From VXNE01 sp965205735 (lineage in GTDB: Bacteria; Pseudomonadota; Gammaproteobacteria; Pseudomonadales; Azotimanducaceae): 64,000 bases of DNA. Each line of letters begins with the position of its first letter. The stretch's first letter is position 1. Below, one piece after another: positions 8,104-16,562 of this stretch. Under the pieces are notes generated by a model. That model was not told the origin of the DNA. It worked only from the letters and a program-made list of their open reading frames with translations, and did not search any database. Where the stretch lies: NCBI GenBank assembly GCA_965205735.1, contig OZ242179.1, positions 1,054,001-1,118,000 of the forward strand, read 5' to 3'. A program made the position numbers and the translations under genes.

Positions 8104-10287
8104 TCACCCCTGCCGCGCCTTCAGCTCCCGCCGCCGCGCGTGGAGTATCGGTTCCGTATAGCCGTTGGGTTGTTCCAATCCCTTGAACACCAGGTCGCAG
8201 GCCGCCTGGAAGGCGAGGCTGTCGGCGAATGCCGGCGCCATGTCGGAGTACTCCTCATCGTCAGCGTTCTGCGCGTCGACCACCGCCGCCATGCGCTCCA
8301 TGGTCGCGCGCACCTGTGCTTGCGCGACGATGCCGTGGTGTAGCCAGTTGGCGATGTGCTGACTTGAGATGCGGCAGGTGGCCCGATCCTCCATCAACCC
8401 CACATCGTTGATGTCGGGCACCTTGGAACAGCCGACGCCCTGATCGATCCAGCGCACGACGTAGCCGAGAATGCCCTGGGCGTTGTTGTCCAGCTCCCTC
8501 TGCACTTCATCCGGCGAGAGGTTTTCGCCCATGAGGAGCGGGATCGTCAGGATGTCGTCAACTTTGGCACGGGAACGGAACTTCAGTTCCCGCTGCCGGG
8601 CGGCGACATCCACGGCGTGATAGTGCAGCGCGTGCAGCGTTGCCGCCGTGGGCGAAGGCACCCATGCGCAGTCCGCGCCGGCGGTCGGATGATTGGACTT
8701 CGTTACCAGCATCTCTTTCATCTCATCTGGCTTCGGCCACATGCCCTTGCCGATCTGCGCCCTGCCCGGGAAGCCGGTGGCAAGTCCGGCATCGACGTTG
8801 GCGTCCTCGTACGCGCCGATCCAGGTTTCCTGTTTCATCGGCTCTTTGCGCACCATCGCGCCTGCTTGCATGCTGGTGTGGATCTCATCGCCCGTGCGGT
8901 CGAGAAAACCGGTGTTGATGAACACCACGCGCTCGCGCGCGACGCGGATGCATTCGCGCAGGTTGAGGCTTGTGCGGCGTTCCTCGTCCATGATGCCGAC
9001 CTTGAGAGTGTTGCGGGCGAGGCCAAGGATATCCTCCACGCGATCAAACAGTTCACAGGTGAACGCCGTTTCTTCCGGTCCGTGCATCTTCGGCTTGACG
9101 ATGTACACGCTGCCGGCGCGGCTGTTGACCACTTCTCCGTCGCGGCGCAGGTCATGCATTGCGGCCAGGCTCGTCATGGCGGCGTCGAGCACGCCTTCGA
9201 ATACCTCGTCGCCGCGGCTGTCGAGGATCGCGTCGTTGGTCATGAGATGACCGACGTTGCGCACCAGCATCAGGCTGCGCCCGTGTAGCGTCACCGAGCC
9301 GCCGTCCGGGGCCGTATATGTCCGGTCCGGCGCCAGTCGACGCACGATGGTTTCACCGCCCTTCTCGAAAGTTTCCGTCAAGTCGCCGCGCATCAGTCCG
9401 AGCCAGTTGCCGTAGACGAGGGTCTTGTCTTCCGCATCGACGGCGGCTACCGAATCCTCGCAATCCTGGATCACGGTCAGTGCCGACTCGAGTCCGACAT
9501 CCTTGACTCCCGCAGGGTGCGCGGCACCCACTTCGTGGCCGCGGTCGACCTGAATCTCGATATGCAGGTTGTGGTGGCGCAGCAGCACGATCGACGGTTC
9601 GCCCTCGCCGACGAAGCCCGCGAACTGCGATGGATCGGATAGCCCTGTCCGCGCGCCGGATGACAGCGTCACGCCGAGCGCGAAACTTCCGTTCAGGGCA
9701 TCGACGCAATAGCTCGAGACATCCGCGTGGGAGCCCTGCGCCAGCGGAACGATGTCATCCAGCACACGCGCGGTTCGTTCCACGACCAACTCGCCGCGGG
9801 CCGGGTTGTAGCTGTTTCCCTTTTCGCGTCCCGGCGTCTCGTCAATGATGTCGGTGCCGTAGAAGGCGTCGTAAAGACTGCCCCAACGGGCATTGGCCGC
9901 GTTCAGCGCATAGCGCGCGTTCATCACCGGGACGACGAGCTGCGGTCCCGCCACCGAGGCGATCTCCGGGTCGACGTTGGCGGTCTCGATCTCGAAGTCG
10001 CCGCCTTCCGGAACGATGTAGCCGATTTCCGAGAGAAAGGCCTTGTAGGCGGCAGGATCGTGCGTCCGGCCTTTGCGGGCCAGATGCCATGCGTCGATCT
10101 TTTCTTGCAGCGCATCGCGCGTTTGCAGCAGCGCGCGGTTCTTTGGCGTCAAGTCGTCGACGATGGATTCGAACCCGTTCCAGAACGTGTCCAGCTCGAT
10201 GCCCGTGTCCGGCAGCATGCGCTCCGCCACGAGATCGTCGAGCACCTTGGCCACTCGCAACCCGCCCCGCTGAACTCGTTCCGTCAT
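8104..10287 (-). CDS. glcB: Malate synthase G
   Basis: A 727-residue enzyme, the normal length for monomeric malate synthase G, which condenses glyoxylate and acetyl-CoA to malate. It carries NARYALNAANARWGSLYDAFYGTD, the conserved IQDCEDSVAAVDAEDK, NWLGLMRGDL, and near the C-terminus CAWVPSPTAATLHALHYH and NNAQGILGYVVRWIDQGVGCSKVPD. The start at 10287 follows GCGAGGCACC. No isocitrate lyase gene is in the window; glyoxylate could come from glycine oxidation, which would fit the sarcosine/glycine genes further along, but that link is inference. Confidence 0.97.
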   Translation of the reverse strand: MTERVQRGGLRVAKVLDDLVAERMLPDTGIELDTFWNGFESIVDDLTPKNRALLQTRDALQEKIDAWHLARKGRTHDPAAYKAFLSEIGYIVPEGGDFEIETANVDPEIASVAGPQLVVPVMNARYALNAANARWGSLYDAFYGTDIIDETPGREKGNSYNPARGELVVERTARVLDDIVPLAQGSHADVSSYCVDALNGSFALGVTLSSGARTGLSDPSQFAGFVGEGEPSIVLLRHHNLHIEIQVDRGHEVGAAHPAGVKDVGLESALTVIQDCEDSVAAVDAEDKTLVYGNWLGLMRGDLTETFEKGGETIVRRLAPDRTYTAPDGGSVTLHGRSLMLVRNVGHLMTNDAILDSRGDEVFEGVLDAAMTSLAAMHDLRRDGEVVNSRAGSVYIVKPKMHGPEETAFTCELFDRVEDILGLARNTLKVGIMDEERRTSLNLRECIRVARERVVFINTGFLDRTGDEIHTSMQAGAMVRKEPMKQETWIGAYEDANVDAGLATGFPGRAQIGKGMWPKPDEMKEMLVTKSNHPTAGADCAWVPSPTAATLHALHYHAVDVAARQRELKFRSRAKVDDILTIPLLMGENLSPDEVQRELDNNAQGILGYVVRWIDQGVGCSKVPDINDVGLMEDRATCRISSQHIANWLHHGIVAQAQVRATMERMAAVVDAQNADDEEYSDMAPAFADSLAFQAACDLVFKGLEQPNGYTEPILHARRRELKARQG

Positions 10288-10371
10288 GGTGCCTCGCTAT
10301 AGATATTTACCTGAAAGAGACCGGCAAAATACCGTTTCCGTCCGCGTGCCCGCAAGCGCGCACGAACTGCG

Positions 10372-10860
10372 CTATCGCGAACCGATCTCAAGAAAACCGC
10401 CATACCCGCCCCGAAAAAACAGCAGCGGGCCCCGCGATCCGTCGAGAATATCGATGTCCAATACGCGGCCTACAGCGATGGTGTGGTCGCCGGCGTCATG
10501 TTCCGCCTCCAGGGCGCAATCCACGTATGCCAGCACGCCGTCGAGTATCGGCGCTCCCGACACTCCCGTGCGCCAGCCGATGTCGGCAACGCGGCCGCTT
10601 TGCGCAAACACGTCGCTGACCTCGCGCTGATCGTCCGCCAACACGTTGATGCAGAAGCGGCCGGCATCCCGGATTCGTGGCCAACTCGTGCTTGACTTCG
10701 CCGGACAGACCGCAATCAACGGCGGATCCAACGACAACGACAGGAAAGACTGGGCCGAGAATCCTGTCATTCCGCCCTCGTGCACCCCGGCGACGATGAC
10801 AACGCCAGTACAGAACTGGCCCATCGTCTCGCGAAACTCCCGGCCGTGGAATTCCGTCAT
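10372..10860 (-). CDS. Flavin reductase-like FMN-binding domain protein
   Basis: A 162-residue protein of the flavin reductase (RutF/HpaC-like) family, which supplies reduced FMN to monooxygenases. Motifs: FRETMGQFCTGVVIVAG, GFSAQSFLSLSLDPPLIAVC, GRFCINVLADDQREV and GDHTIAVGRVLDIDI. I choose the ATG at 10860 (MTEFHGREF) because GGAGG lies 6 nt upstream; an alternative ATG at 10884 has none. It is 84 nt upstream of malate synthase on the same strand. No partner monooxygenase is adjacent. Confidence 0.87.
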   Translation of the reverse strand: MTEFHGREFRETMGQFCTGVVIVAGVHEGGMTGFSAQSFLSLSLDPPLIAVCPAKSSTSWPRIRDAGRFCINVLADDQREVSDVFAQSGRVADIGWRTGVSGAPILDGVLAYVDCALEAEHDAGDHTIAVGRVLDIDILDGSRGPLLFFRGGYGGFLEIGSR

Positions 10861-10905
10861 GCGTCCCTCCAGTAAGGCTGCCATGTTACCCCACGCCTAC
10901 CGGGT

Positions 10906-11119
10906 GGGTGTCCCAGACCCGAAACCTCGCAATGGGTGTCCCCAAATCAATCGCCCGATGAGTATCCCAAAATTGCCGCCGGGGATGGGTGTCCCAGGGT
11001 GACCGGCCGGCCCGATGGGTGTCCCAAAGCGATCTGGTGGGTGTCCCAAAGCGAACGGCGATGGGTGTCCCAAAAGCGACCGTGGGTGTCCCAAAGCGAC
11101 CTCCTCCGTGGGTGTCCCG
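10906..11119. repeat. Cluster of nine GGGTGTCCC(A) repeats at 21-30 bp spacing
   Basis: The decamer GGGTGTCCCA or a one- or two-base variant starts at 10906, 10934, 10960 (degenerate GAGTATCCCA), 10987, 11017, 11039, 11063, 11084 and 11110, often preceded by GAT and followed by AAGCGA. The unit is a small dyad (GGG-TGT-CCC). Spacing is irregular and not a multiple of three. The cluster fills the space between the divergent flavin-reductase and ppx genes. It is not a CRISPR array: unit and spacer are too short. Function unknown; a protein-binding array or slipped-strand repeat are both possible. Confidence 0.8.
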
Positions 11120-11195
11120 GAAGAGTCCCACGGCTTCGGCCTGGCGAGATTTCAAGTGGTAGGCGTCCGCGGCAAGGGAGTAGAATTTCTTCCAG

Positions 11196-12701
11196 ATGGC
11201 CGAAATCAGCGCCCGTCCGCAAAACGACGCAAAGCAAACCTATGCAGCGCTGGATCTCGGTTCCAACAGCTTCCATCTCATCGTCGCCCGCGACCGGGGC
11301 GATCGCCTGCAGGTCGTCGACAAGCACCGCGAAATGGTGCGCCTGGCCGAGGGTCTGGGCCCAGCCAACATGCTTTCCCCCAAGTCCACCGCGCGGGCGT
11401 TGGAATGCCTCGAACGGTTGAGCCAGCGCATCCGTCAACTGCCGGCGCGCAACGTGCGCGTGGTCGGTACCAACACCCTGCGCAAGGCGCGCAACAGCCA
11501 ACAGTTCATCGCTCGCGCGGAGGAAGTGCTGGGCCACCAGGTCGAGGTCATCAGCGGTCGCGAGGAAGCGCGGTTGATATATCTCGGCGTCTCCCACTCC
11601 CTGGAGGACAATCACGACACGCGGCTCGTCATCGACATAGGCGGCGGCAGCACCGAATTGATCCTGGGACAACGGTTCCAACCGCAACTGGCTGAGAGCC
11701 TGTACATCGGCTGCGCGGACCTGTCCGCCAACTACTTCGAAGGCAGCCGCGTCGATGCGGACAGCATGGCGGCGGCCGAGCGCGCCGCGCGACAGGAATT
11801 CGAGATCATCGAGCGCATTTTTCTCGCCCGCGGCTGGGACAACGCAGTCGGGGCCTCCGGCACCATCATCGCCGTGCGCGACATGATCGAAGCTGAACTC
11901 GGCGGCAACGACATTACGCGCGAAGGCCTGGACCACGTCACGCAACGCTTGATCGAAAGCGGCCACATCGCCAATTTCGACTTCTCTGGCGTGGACAGCG
12001 AACGTGCGCCGGTATTTCCCGGCGGAGTGGCGATACTGCGCGCCCTATTCGACGCGCTCGACATCCATAGGTTGACCGTATCCAACGGCGCCTTGCGCGA
12101 AGGCCTGCTGCACGACCTTCTGGGAAGGATCCACGATCAGGATATCCGCGAGAAGACGGTGCTCGACCTGGCCCGCCGATTCAATGTCGACCAGGATCAC
12201 GCCGTCCGCGTCGCCGCAACCGCGCAGGATCTCTTCAATCGGCTCGGACCCTACTGGAGCGACATCGATCCCAACCTCGTCCCCCTGTTGCGCTGGAGCG
12301 CCGTGTTGCACGAGATCGGCCTCGACATCGCCCATAGCCAGTATCACAAGCACGGTGGCTATCTGCTGGACAATATGGACATGCCCGGGTTCTCGCGTCC
12401 GGAACAGCATCGGCTGTCCCTGCTTGTGCGCGCGCACCGGCGCAAATTTCCCACCGAGGATTTCGTCGATGCCCTCGACCTTGCGAAGCTATGCGTCTTG
12501 CTGAGGATCGCCGTGGTGTTGCACCGAGGCCGGTCGGAACTGGCGCTGCCGCAATTCGATGTCCGCGCCGAAGACGACATCATCCGGTTGTCGTTCCCCA
12601 GGAACTGGATTGGCCAGCATCCGCTGACCCAACTCGACCTCGAACAGGAAGCCGCATACCTGCAGTGGTCGCCCGTCCGACTCGCGCTACCAAAGCGATA
12701 G
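11196..12701 (+). CDS. ppx: Exopolyphosphatase / pppGpp phosphohydrolase family (Ppx/GppA)
   Basis: A 501-residue ASKHA-fold enzyme that hydrolyses polyphosphate or pppGpp. The N-terminal phosphate loop is YAALDLGSNSFHLIV, followed by RVVGTNTLRKARN, EEARLIYLGVSHS and the second glycine loop LVIDIGGGSTELIL; the C-terminal half has the HD-like region (VLHEIGLDIAHSQYHKHGGY). Length fits full-length Ppx. It converges with polyphosphate kinase, stop codons about 50 nt apart, a common pairing. The GGGTGTCCC repeat cluster lies directly upstream and could affect its expression. Confidence 0.93.
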   Translation: MAEISARPQNDAKQTYAALDLGSNSFHLIVARDRGDRLQVVDKHREMVRLAEGLGPANMLSPKSTARALECLERLSQRIRQLPARNVRVVGTNTLRKARNSQQFIARAEEVLGHQVEVISGREEARLIYLGVSHSLEDNHDTRLVIDIGGGSTELILGQRFQPQLAESLYIGCADLSANYFEGSRVDADSMAAAERAARQEFEIIERIFLARGWDNAVGASGTIIAVRDMIEAELGGNDITREGLDHVTQRLIESGHIANFDFSGVDSERAPVFPGGVAILRALFDALDIHRLTVSNGALREGLLHDLLGRIHDQDIREKTVLDLARRFNVDQDHAVRVAATAQDLFNRLGPYWSDIDPNLVPLLRWSAVLHEIGLDIAHSQYHKHGGYLLDNMDMPGFSRPEQHRLSLLVRAHRRKFPTEDFVDALDLAKLCVLLRIAVVLHRGRSELALPQFDVRAEDDIIRLSFPRNWIGQHPLTQLDLEQEAAYLQWSPVRLALPKR

Positions 12702-12706
12702 CGTTT

Positions 12707-12747
12707 GGCCGACACGAGCGGTCGGCCGTCGGAAACGACCCGACGGC
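12707..12747. terminator. Two overlapping hairpins between convergent ppx and ppk
   Basis: GGCCGAC (12707-12713) pairs with GTCGGCC (12721-12727) around a 7-nt loop, and GCCGTCGG (12725-12732) pairs with CCGACGGC (12740-12747) around a 7-nt loop. The two share 12725-12727, so they exclude each other. They fill the 49-nt space between two facing stop codons. There is no T-tract, so factor-independent termination is not certain. Confidence 0.5.
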
Positions 12748-12750
12748 GCG

Positions 12751-14817
12751 TCAACCCGGCGCTGCTTCCAGCAACCGCTCCTGGGCGATGAGAGGTTTGC
12801 GCCCGCTCTTGCGCCGCTCGTAGCCGCCGTCCGGGCTGAGCTCCCAAGCCGCGGTATCGTCGAGGTATAGCTTGAGATCACTCATCAGCGCGTCGCGCAG
12901 CGCCTTGTCCTCGATGGGAGCGCACGTCTCAACGCGATTGAAAAAGTTCCTTTCCATCCAGTCGGCGCTCGATATGTAAGTCAAGGGCTCACCGCCGTGT
13001 TCGAAGTAGAACACGCGCGTGTGCTCCAGGAATCGACCGATCACGGAGATCACGCGAATGTTCTCCGAAACGCCCTCGACGCCGGGCCTGAGCGCACAGA
13101 GGCCGCGCACCATGAGGTCTACCTTGACCCCCGCCCGGGACGCCCTGTACAGAGCTCGGACCGTTTGCGGATCGATCAGCGCGTTCATCTTGGCGATCAC
13201 CCGAGCCGGGCGACCCGCTTCGGCAGATGCGATCTCACTCTCGATATGCCGAAGCATGGTGCTATGCAGGGTGAACGGCGACTGCAGCATTTTCTTGAGC
13301 TTGCCCGCGCTGCCCATCGTCGTGAGCTGCTTGAATACCCGCTGCACATCCTCGGTGATATCCGGATCGCAAGTGAATAGCCCGTAGTCCGTATACAGGC
13401 GCGCGGTGCGCGTATGGTAATTGCCCGTTCCGAGATGCGCGTATCGGGCCAGACGCTTGCCTTCGCGGCGGATCACCATGGACATCTTGGCGTGCGTCTT
13501 GAATCCGACGACGCCGTAAACCACCTGCGCCCCCACCTCCTGCAAGCTGTTGGCGAGTTCTATGTTGGCGGCCTCGTCGAAACGGGCACGCAGTTCGATG
13601 ACGACCAGGACCTCCTTGCCGTTGGACGCCGCGTCGATCAGCGCGCTGACAACCGCGGAGTCGGCGCCCGTGCGGTAGAGCGTCTGACGAATCGAGAGCA
13701 CCGCCGGGTCGGCCGCCGCCTGGCGCAGAAAGTCGATCACGGGCAGGAACGAGTCGAACGGGTGGTGCAGCAGGATGTCTCCCTCGCGAATAGCCGCGAA
13801 CAGGTCGGAGGCGCGCTGGATGCGGCTCAACGTTCGCGGCGTGAATCCCGCATATTTCAAGTCTGGACGGGCGACTTCATCCGGAATGGTGATGAGCCGC
13901 ATGAGGTTGACCGGGCCGTCGCAGCGGTAGACATCATCGTCGCCGAGGTCGAACTGCATTTGCAGGAAGTGCGCGACATCCGGTGGACAGTCCTCGGCCA
14001 ACTCGAGGCGCACCGCGTCGCCGAAGCGGCGCGAGAGCAACTCGCCCTCGACGGCCCGCAGGAGGTCGTCCACTTCCTCCGCGTCCACGAACAACTCGCT
14101 GTTGCGCGTCACGCGGAATTGATAACAACCCGATACCCGCATGCCCGAAAACAGTTCGTCGACATAGGCATGGATGATTGACGAAAGAAACACCAGCTCG
14201 TTAGGCGCCGCGGCGTGGCTTTCCGGCAGCCGCACGACCCTCGGCAGCGCCCGCGGCGCCTGCACGATGGCCATGCCGCTGCTGCGTCCGAATGCGTCCT
14301 TGCCCTCCAGGGTCACGATGAAGGTGAGGTTCTTGTTCAGAAGGCGCGGAAACGGGTGTGCCGGGTCGAGGCCGATGGGCGTGAGGATGGGCTCCAGCTC
14401 ATGGTTGAAGTATCGCTTGAGCCAGCGATTTTGCTCCTTGTCCCAGCGCTCGCGCCGCAGGAAATGGATGCCCTCCTGCTCCAGGACCGGGATCAGGAGG
14501 TCGTTGAGCACGCGGTATTGCTCGGCCACCAGGCCGTGCGCTTCCACCGAAATTGCGCGCAACTGTTCTGCCGGCGTCAGGTTGTCCGGGCCCCGCTGCG
14601 TGGAACCTAGCGCACTCTGTTGTTTCAGGCCCGCCACCCGGATCTCGAAGAACTCGTCGAGATTCGAACTCGTGATGCAGAGGAAACGGAGCCGTTCCAG
14701 CAGCGGCACATCGGGATTCTTCGCTTCCTCGAGCACGCGCCGGTTGAACTTGAGAAAGGAGATCTCCCGATTGATGTACAGGTCCGGGTTGGCGAGATCG
14801 ACGTTTGCGGTCATCAT
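12751..14817 (-). CDS. ppk1: Polyphosphate kinase 1
   Basis: PPK1 makes long-chain polyphosphate from ATP through a phosphohistidine. The protein (about 688 residues from the ATG at 14817) starts LYINREISFLKFNRRVLEEAKN and LRFLCITSSNLDEFFEIRVAG, has LLHHPFDSFLPVIDFLRQAA, IRQTLYRTGADSAVV, YGVVGFKTHAKM and the phospho-accepting His in HLGTGNYHTRTARLYTDYG, then STMLRHIESE and the second His region RFLEHTRVFYFEHGG. A longer form from TTG 14868 would add a tail lacking family similarity, so I favour the paired ATGs at 14817/14814. Confidence 0.95.
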   Translation of the reverse strand: MMTANVDLANPDLYINREISFLKFNRRVLEEAKNPDVPLLERLRFLCITSSNLDEFFEIRVAGLKQQSALGSTQRGPDNLTPAEQLRAISVEAHGLVAEQYRVLNDLLIPVLEQEGIHFLRRERWDKEQNRWLKRYFNHELEPILTPIGLDPAHPFPRLLNKNLTFIVTLEGKDAFGRSSGMAIVQAPRALPRVVRLPESHAAAPNELVFLSSIIHAYVDELFSGMRVSGCYQFRVTRNSELFVDAEEVDDLLRAVEGELLSRRFGDAVRLELAEDCPPDVAHFLQMQFDLGDDDVYRCDGPVNLMRLITIPDEVARPDLKYAGFTPRTLSRIQRASDLFAAIREGDILLHHPFDSFLPVIDFLRQAAADPAVLSIRQTLYRTGADSAVVSALIDAASNGKEVLVVIELRARFDEAANIELANSLQEVGAQVVYGVVGFKTHAKMSMVIRREGKRLARYAHLGTGNYHTRTARLYTDYGLFTCDPDITEDVQRVFKQLTTMGSAGKLKKMLQSPFTLHSTMLRHIESEIASAEAGRPARVIAKMNALIDPQTVRALYRASRAGVKVDLMVRGLCALRPGVEGVSENIRVISVIGRFLEHTRVFYFEHGGEPLTYISSADWMERNFFNRVETCAPIEDKALRDALMSDLKLYLDDTAAWELSPDGGYERRKSGRKPLIAQERLLEAAPG

Positions 14818-14959
14818 GCGGGCAAGATACCAAAACTGCCCGACGATGCCACGACAACCCGCCCTCAAGCTCCAGCCGTAACTGTCCCGGCGCGGCCCGG
14901 ACGGCTATCATCGTCGGCATGAGGAAACACTGTCTGGCCGCTGCCGCCAAGCCTGCGCC

Positions 14960-15319
14960 ATGTTGTTGACGCCGCGCTATTGGGGCAAGACGCGCCGCAT
15001 TCTCGCCATCCACCGGGCGTTTCGGGACGAGCCCGGCGTTGGTCTGCACCCGCAACAGATCGCGCGGCACACGGGGATTCCGATGATCGACGTGAAGGAG
15101 CGCCTCGATGCGACGCCCGAGCTTTTCGTCCGTTTGCCGAAACGCGACGGTCTGACACGTTATCGCCTCACCTCGACAACGGCGGCGAAAAGCCCGGAAG
15201 AAGTCGAAGCGCGCGTGCGGCGACATGCCACGCGGGAGGCGTGCATCGTCACCGCGGTCGGCGCCATGGTGCTTTGCGGTTTCGTCATCATCGCCTTGTT
15301 GATGTCGCACAGGCCGTAA
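14960..15319 (+). CDS. Small membrane-anchored winged-helix-like protein, function unknown
   Basis: A 119-residue protein not recognised as a named family. Residues 10-70 (TRRILAIHRAFRD, LHPQQIARHTGIPMIDVKERL, LFVRLPKRDGLTRYRLT) look like a winged-helix domain with a helix-turn-helix-like segment. Residues about 95-115 (CIVTAVGAMVLCGFVIIALLM) form a transmembrane helix followed by a short SHRP end. It would be a C-terminally anchored DNA- or protein-binding module. It lies just upstream of an acyl-CoA dehydrogenase (11 nt gap) and divergently from ppk1. Confidence 0.55.
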   Translation: MLLTPRYWGKTRRILAIHRAFRDEPGVGLHPQQIARHTGIPMIDVKERLDATPELFVRLPKRDGLTRYRLTSTTAAKSPEEVEARVRRHATREACIVTAVGAMVLCGFVIIALLMSHRP

Positions 15320-15330
15320 CAGCTCCCAAC

Positions 15331-16434
15331 GTGCCGGAATCGCTAACGCCCGAACTGCTGCAACTGCGAGACGAGACGGATGCGTTCGCGCGCGCCACGC
15401 TGGCGCCTCTTGCGGCGGACTTCGCCGCCAATCGGAAACGGATCATCGACGCTTCGAAGGCGGCCGGGTTGTTCTCCATGACCCAGCCAAGGGCTTTCGG
15501 CGGCAGCCAGGCAAATACGCTGGCCATGACCGTGGTGCGGGACACGCTGGCAAGTCACAACCTGTCCCACCTGCCTGTTTTCGGTCCCGGTCCCGGCGTC
15601 CTGGCGGGCGCGAGCGAACCCGTCGCCAGCCACTACCTGGCACCGCTGATCGCTGGCGAAAAACTCGGCGCCTTCGGCTTCACCGAGCCCGACAACGCGA
15701 CGCGCCCCACCTGGGGTCGCATCGACGGCGACACGTTGACGATCAACGGTCAGAAGTCCTATGTGACGGGCGGCGCGCAGGCCGACTTCGTCACGGCGTT
15801 GGTGGAAGTCGAGGACGGGGGTCCCGCCATGGTCGTCATCGACACCGATGCCCCGGGCGTACGCGTCAAACAGATCTTCGGTTCCCTCGACGGCACGCAC
15901 CATGCCTGGTTCGAATTCGACAACGTCAAGGTTCCGACGGCGCACATCGTGGGCAGACCGGGCGAAGGTCTGCCCCGCGCGCTTCGACAGATCGGCGGCA
16001 CGCGCATCGCCTTCGCCGCCGAGTCCGTAGGCCTGATGCGCTGGGTACTCGAATACCTGACGGCGCACCTGGGCGCGCCGCATCGCAGCGGCAAGCCCCT
16101 CGGCAGCCGCGAAGGCGTGCGACTGCGCTATGCCGACCTGCGTATCAAGGCATACGCCGCCCGCAGCATGGTGTACCGTACCGCACGACTCGCCGACGCC
16201 GGCGAGAACACCGTCAACGAAGGCATCGCCTGCAAGGTCTTCGCGACGGAAACCGTGGGCGAAGTCGTCGACACAGCCATCCAACTCGTCGGAGGCAAGG
16301 CGCTGACCGTCGGGCATCCGCTGGAAGCGTTGTATCGCCGCGTGCGCGCGTTGCGCCTCGCGGAAGGCGCGAGCGACATACTGCGGCTGAACCTGGCCCG
16401 CGGACGGCTCGACCTGGACAAAGGCAGGATCTGA
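15331..16434 (+). CDS. Acyl-CoA dehydrogenase family protein
   Basis: A 367-residue flavoprotein of the acyl-CoA dehydrogenase fold. It shows GAFGFTEPDNATRPTWGRID and INGQKSYVTGGAQADF (flavin/substrate strands), FDNVKVPTAHIVGRPGEG, RIAFAAESVGLMRWVLEYL and the C-terminal GGKALTVGHPLEALYRRVRALRLAEGASDI. The start is taken as GTG 15331 (PESLTPELLQLRDETDAF), giving usual length; reading further back only extends into the preceding gene's other frame. The substrate is unknown. No electron-transfer flavoprotein genes are nearby. Confidence 0.85.
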   Translation: MPESLTPELLQLRDETDAFARATLAPLAADFAANRKRIIDASKAAGLFSMTQPRAFGGSQANTLAMTVVRDTLASHNLSHLPVFGPGPGVLAGASEPVASHYLAPLIAGEKLGAFGFTEPDNATRPTWGRIDGDTLTINGQKSYVTGGAQADFVTALVEVEDGGPAMVVIDTDAPGVRVKQIFGSLDGTHHAWFEFDNVKVPTAHIVGRPGEGLPRALRQIGGTRIAFAAESVGLMRWVLEYLTAHLGAPHRSGKPLGSREGVRLRYADLRIKAYAARSMVYRTARLADAGENTVNEGIACKVFATETVGEVVDTAIQLVGGKALTVGHPLEALYRRVRALRLAEGASDILRLNLARGRLDLDKGRI

Positions 16435-16562
16435 CGACGTGCACCTGTTCTAGCTCAGCCACATATGGCACTCAATTGACGGTCTTTGGGTAGAGCGGCG
16501 CCGACGCGCTATTATTGCCGGTTCGGCCCCGTCTCTCGCCTGGAATCCGTAAACCCTCCGCC

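Noticed and set aside
10886..11155. Minus-strand frame encoding FGTP/WDTH-like repeats
   Set aside because: It is the translation of the GGGTGTCCC DNA repeats, whose spacing is not a multiple of three, and it has no ribosome site.
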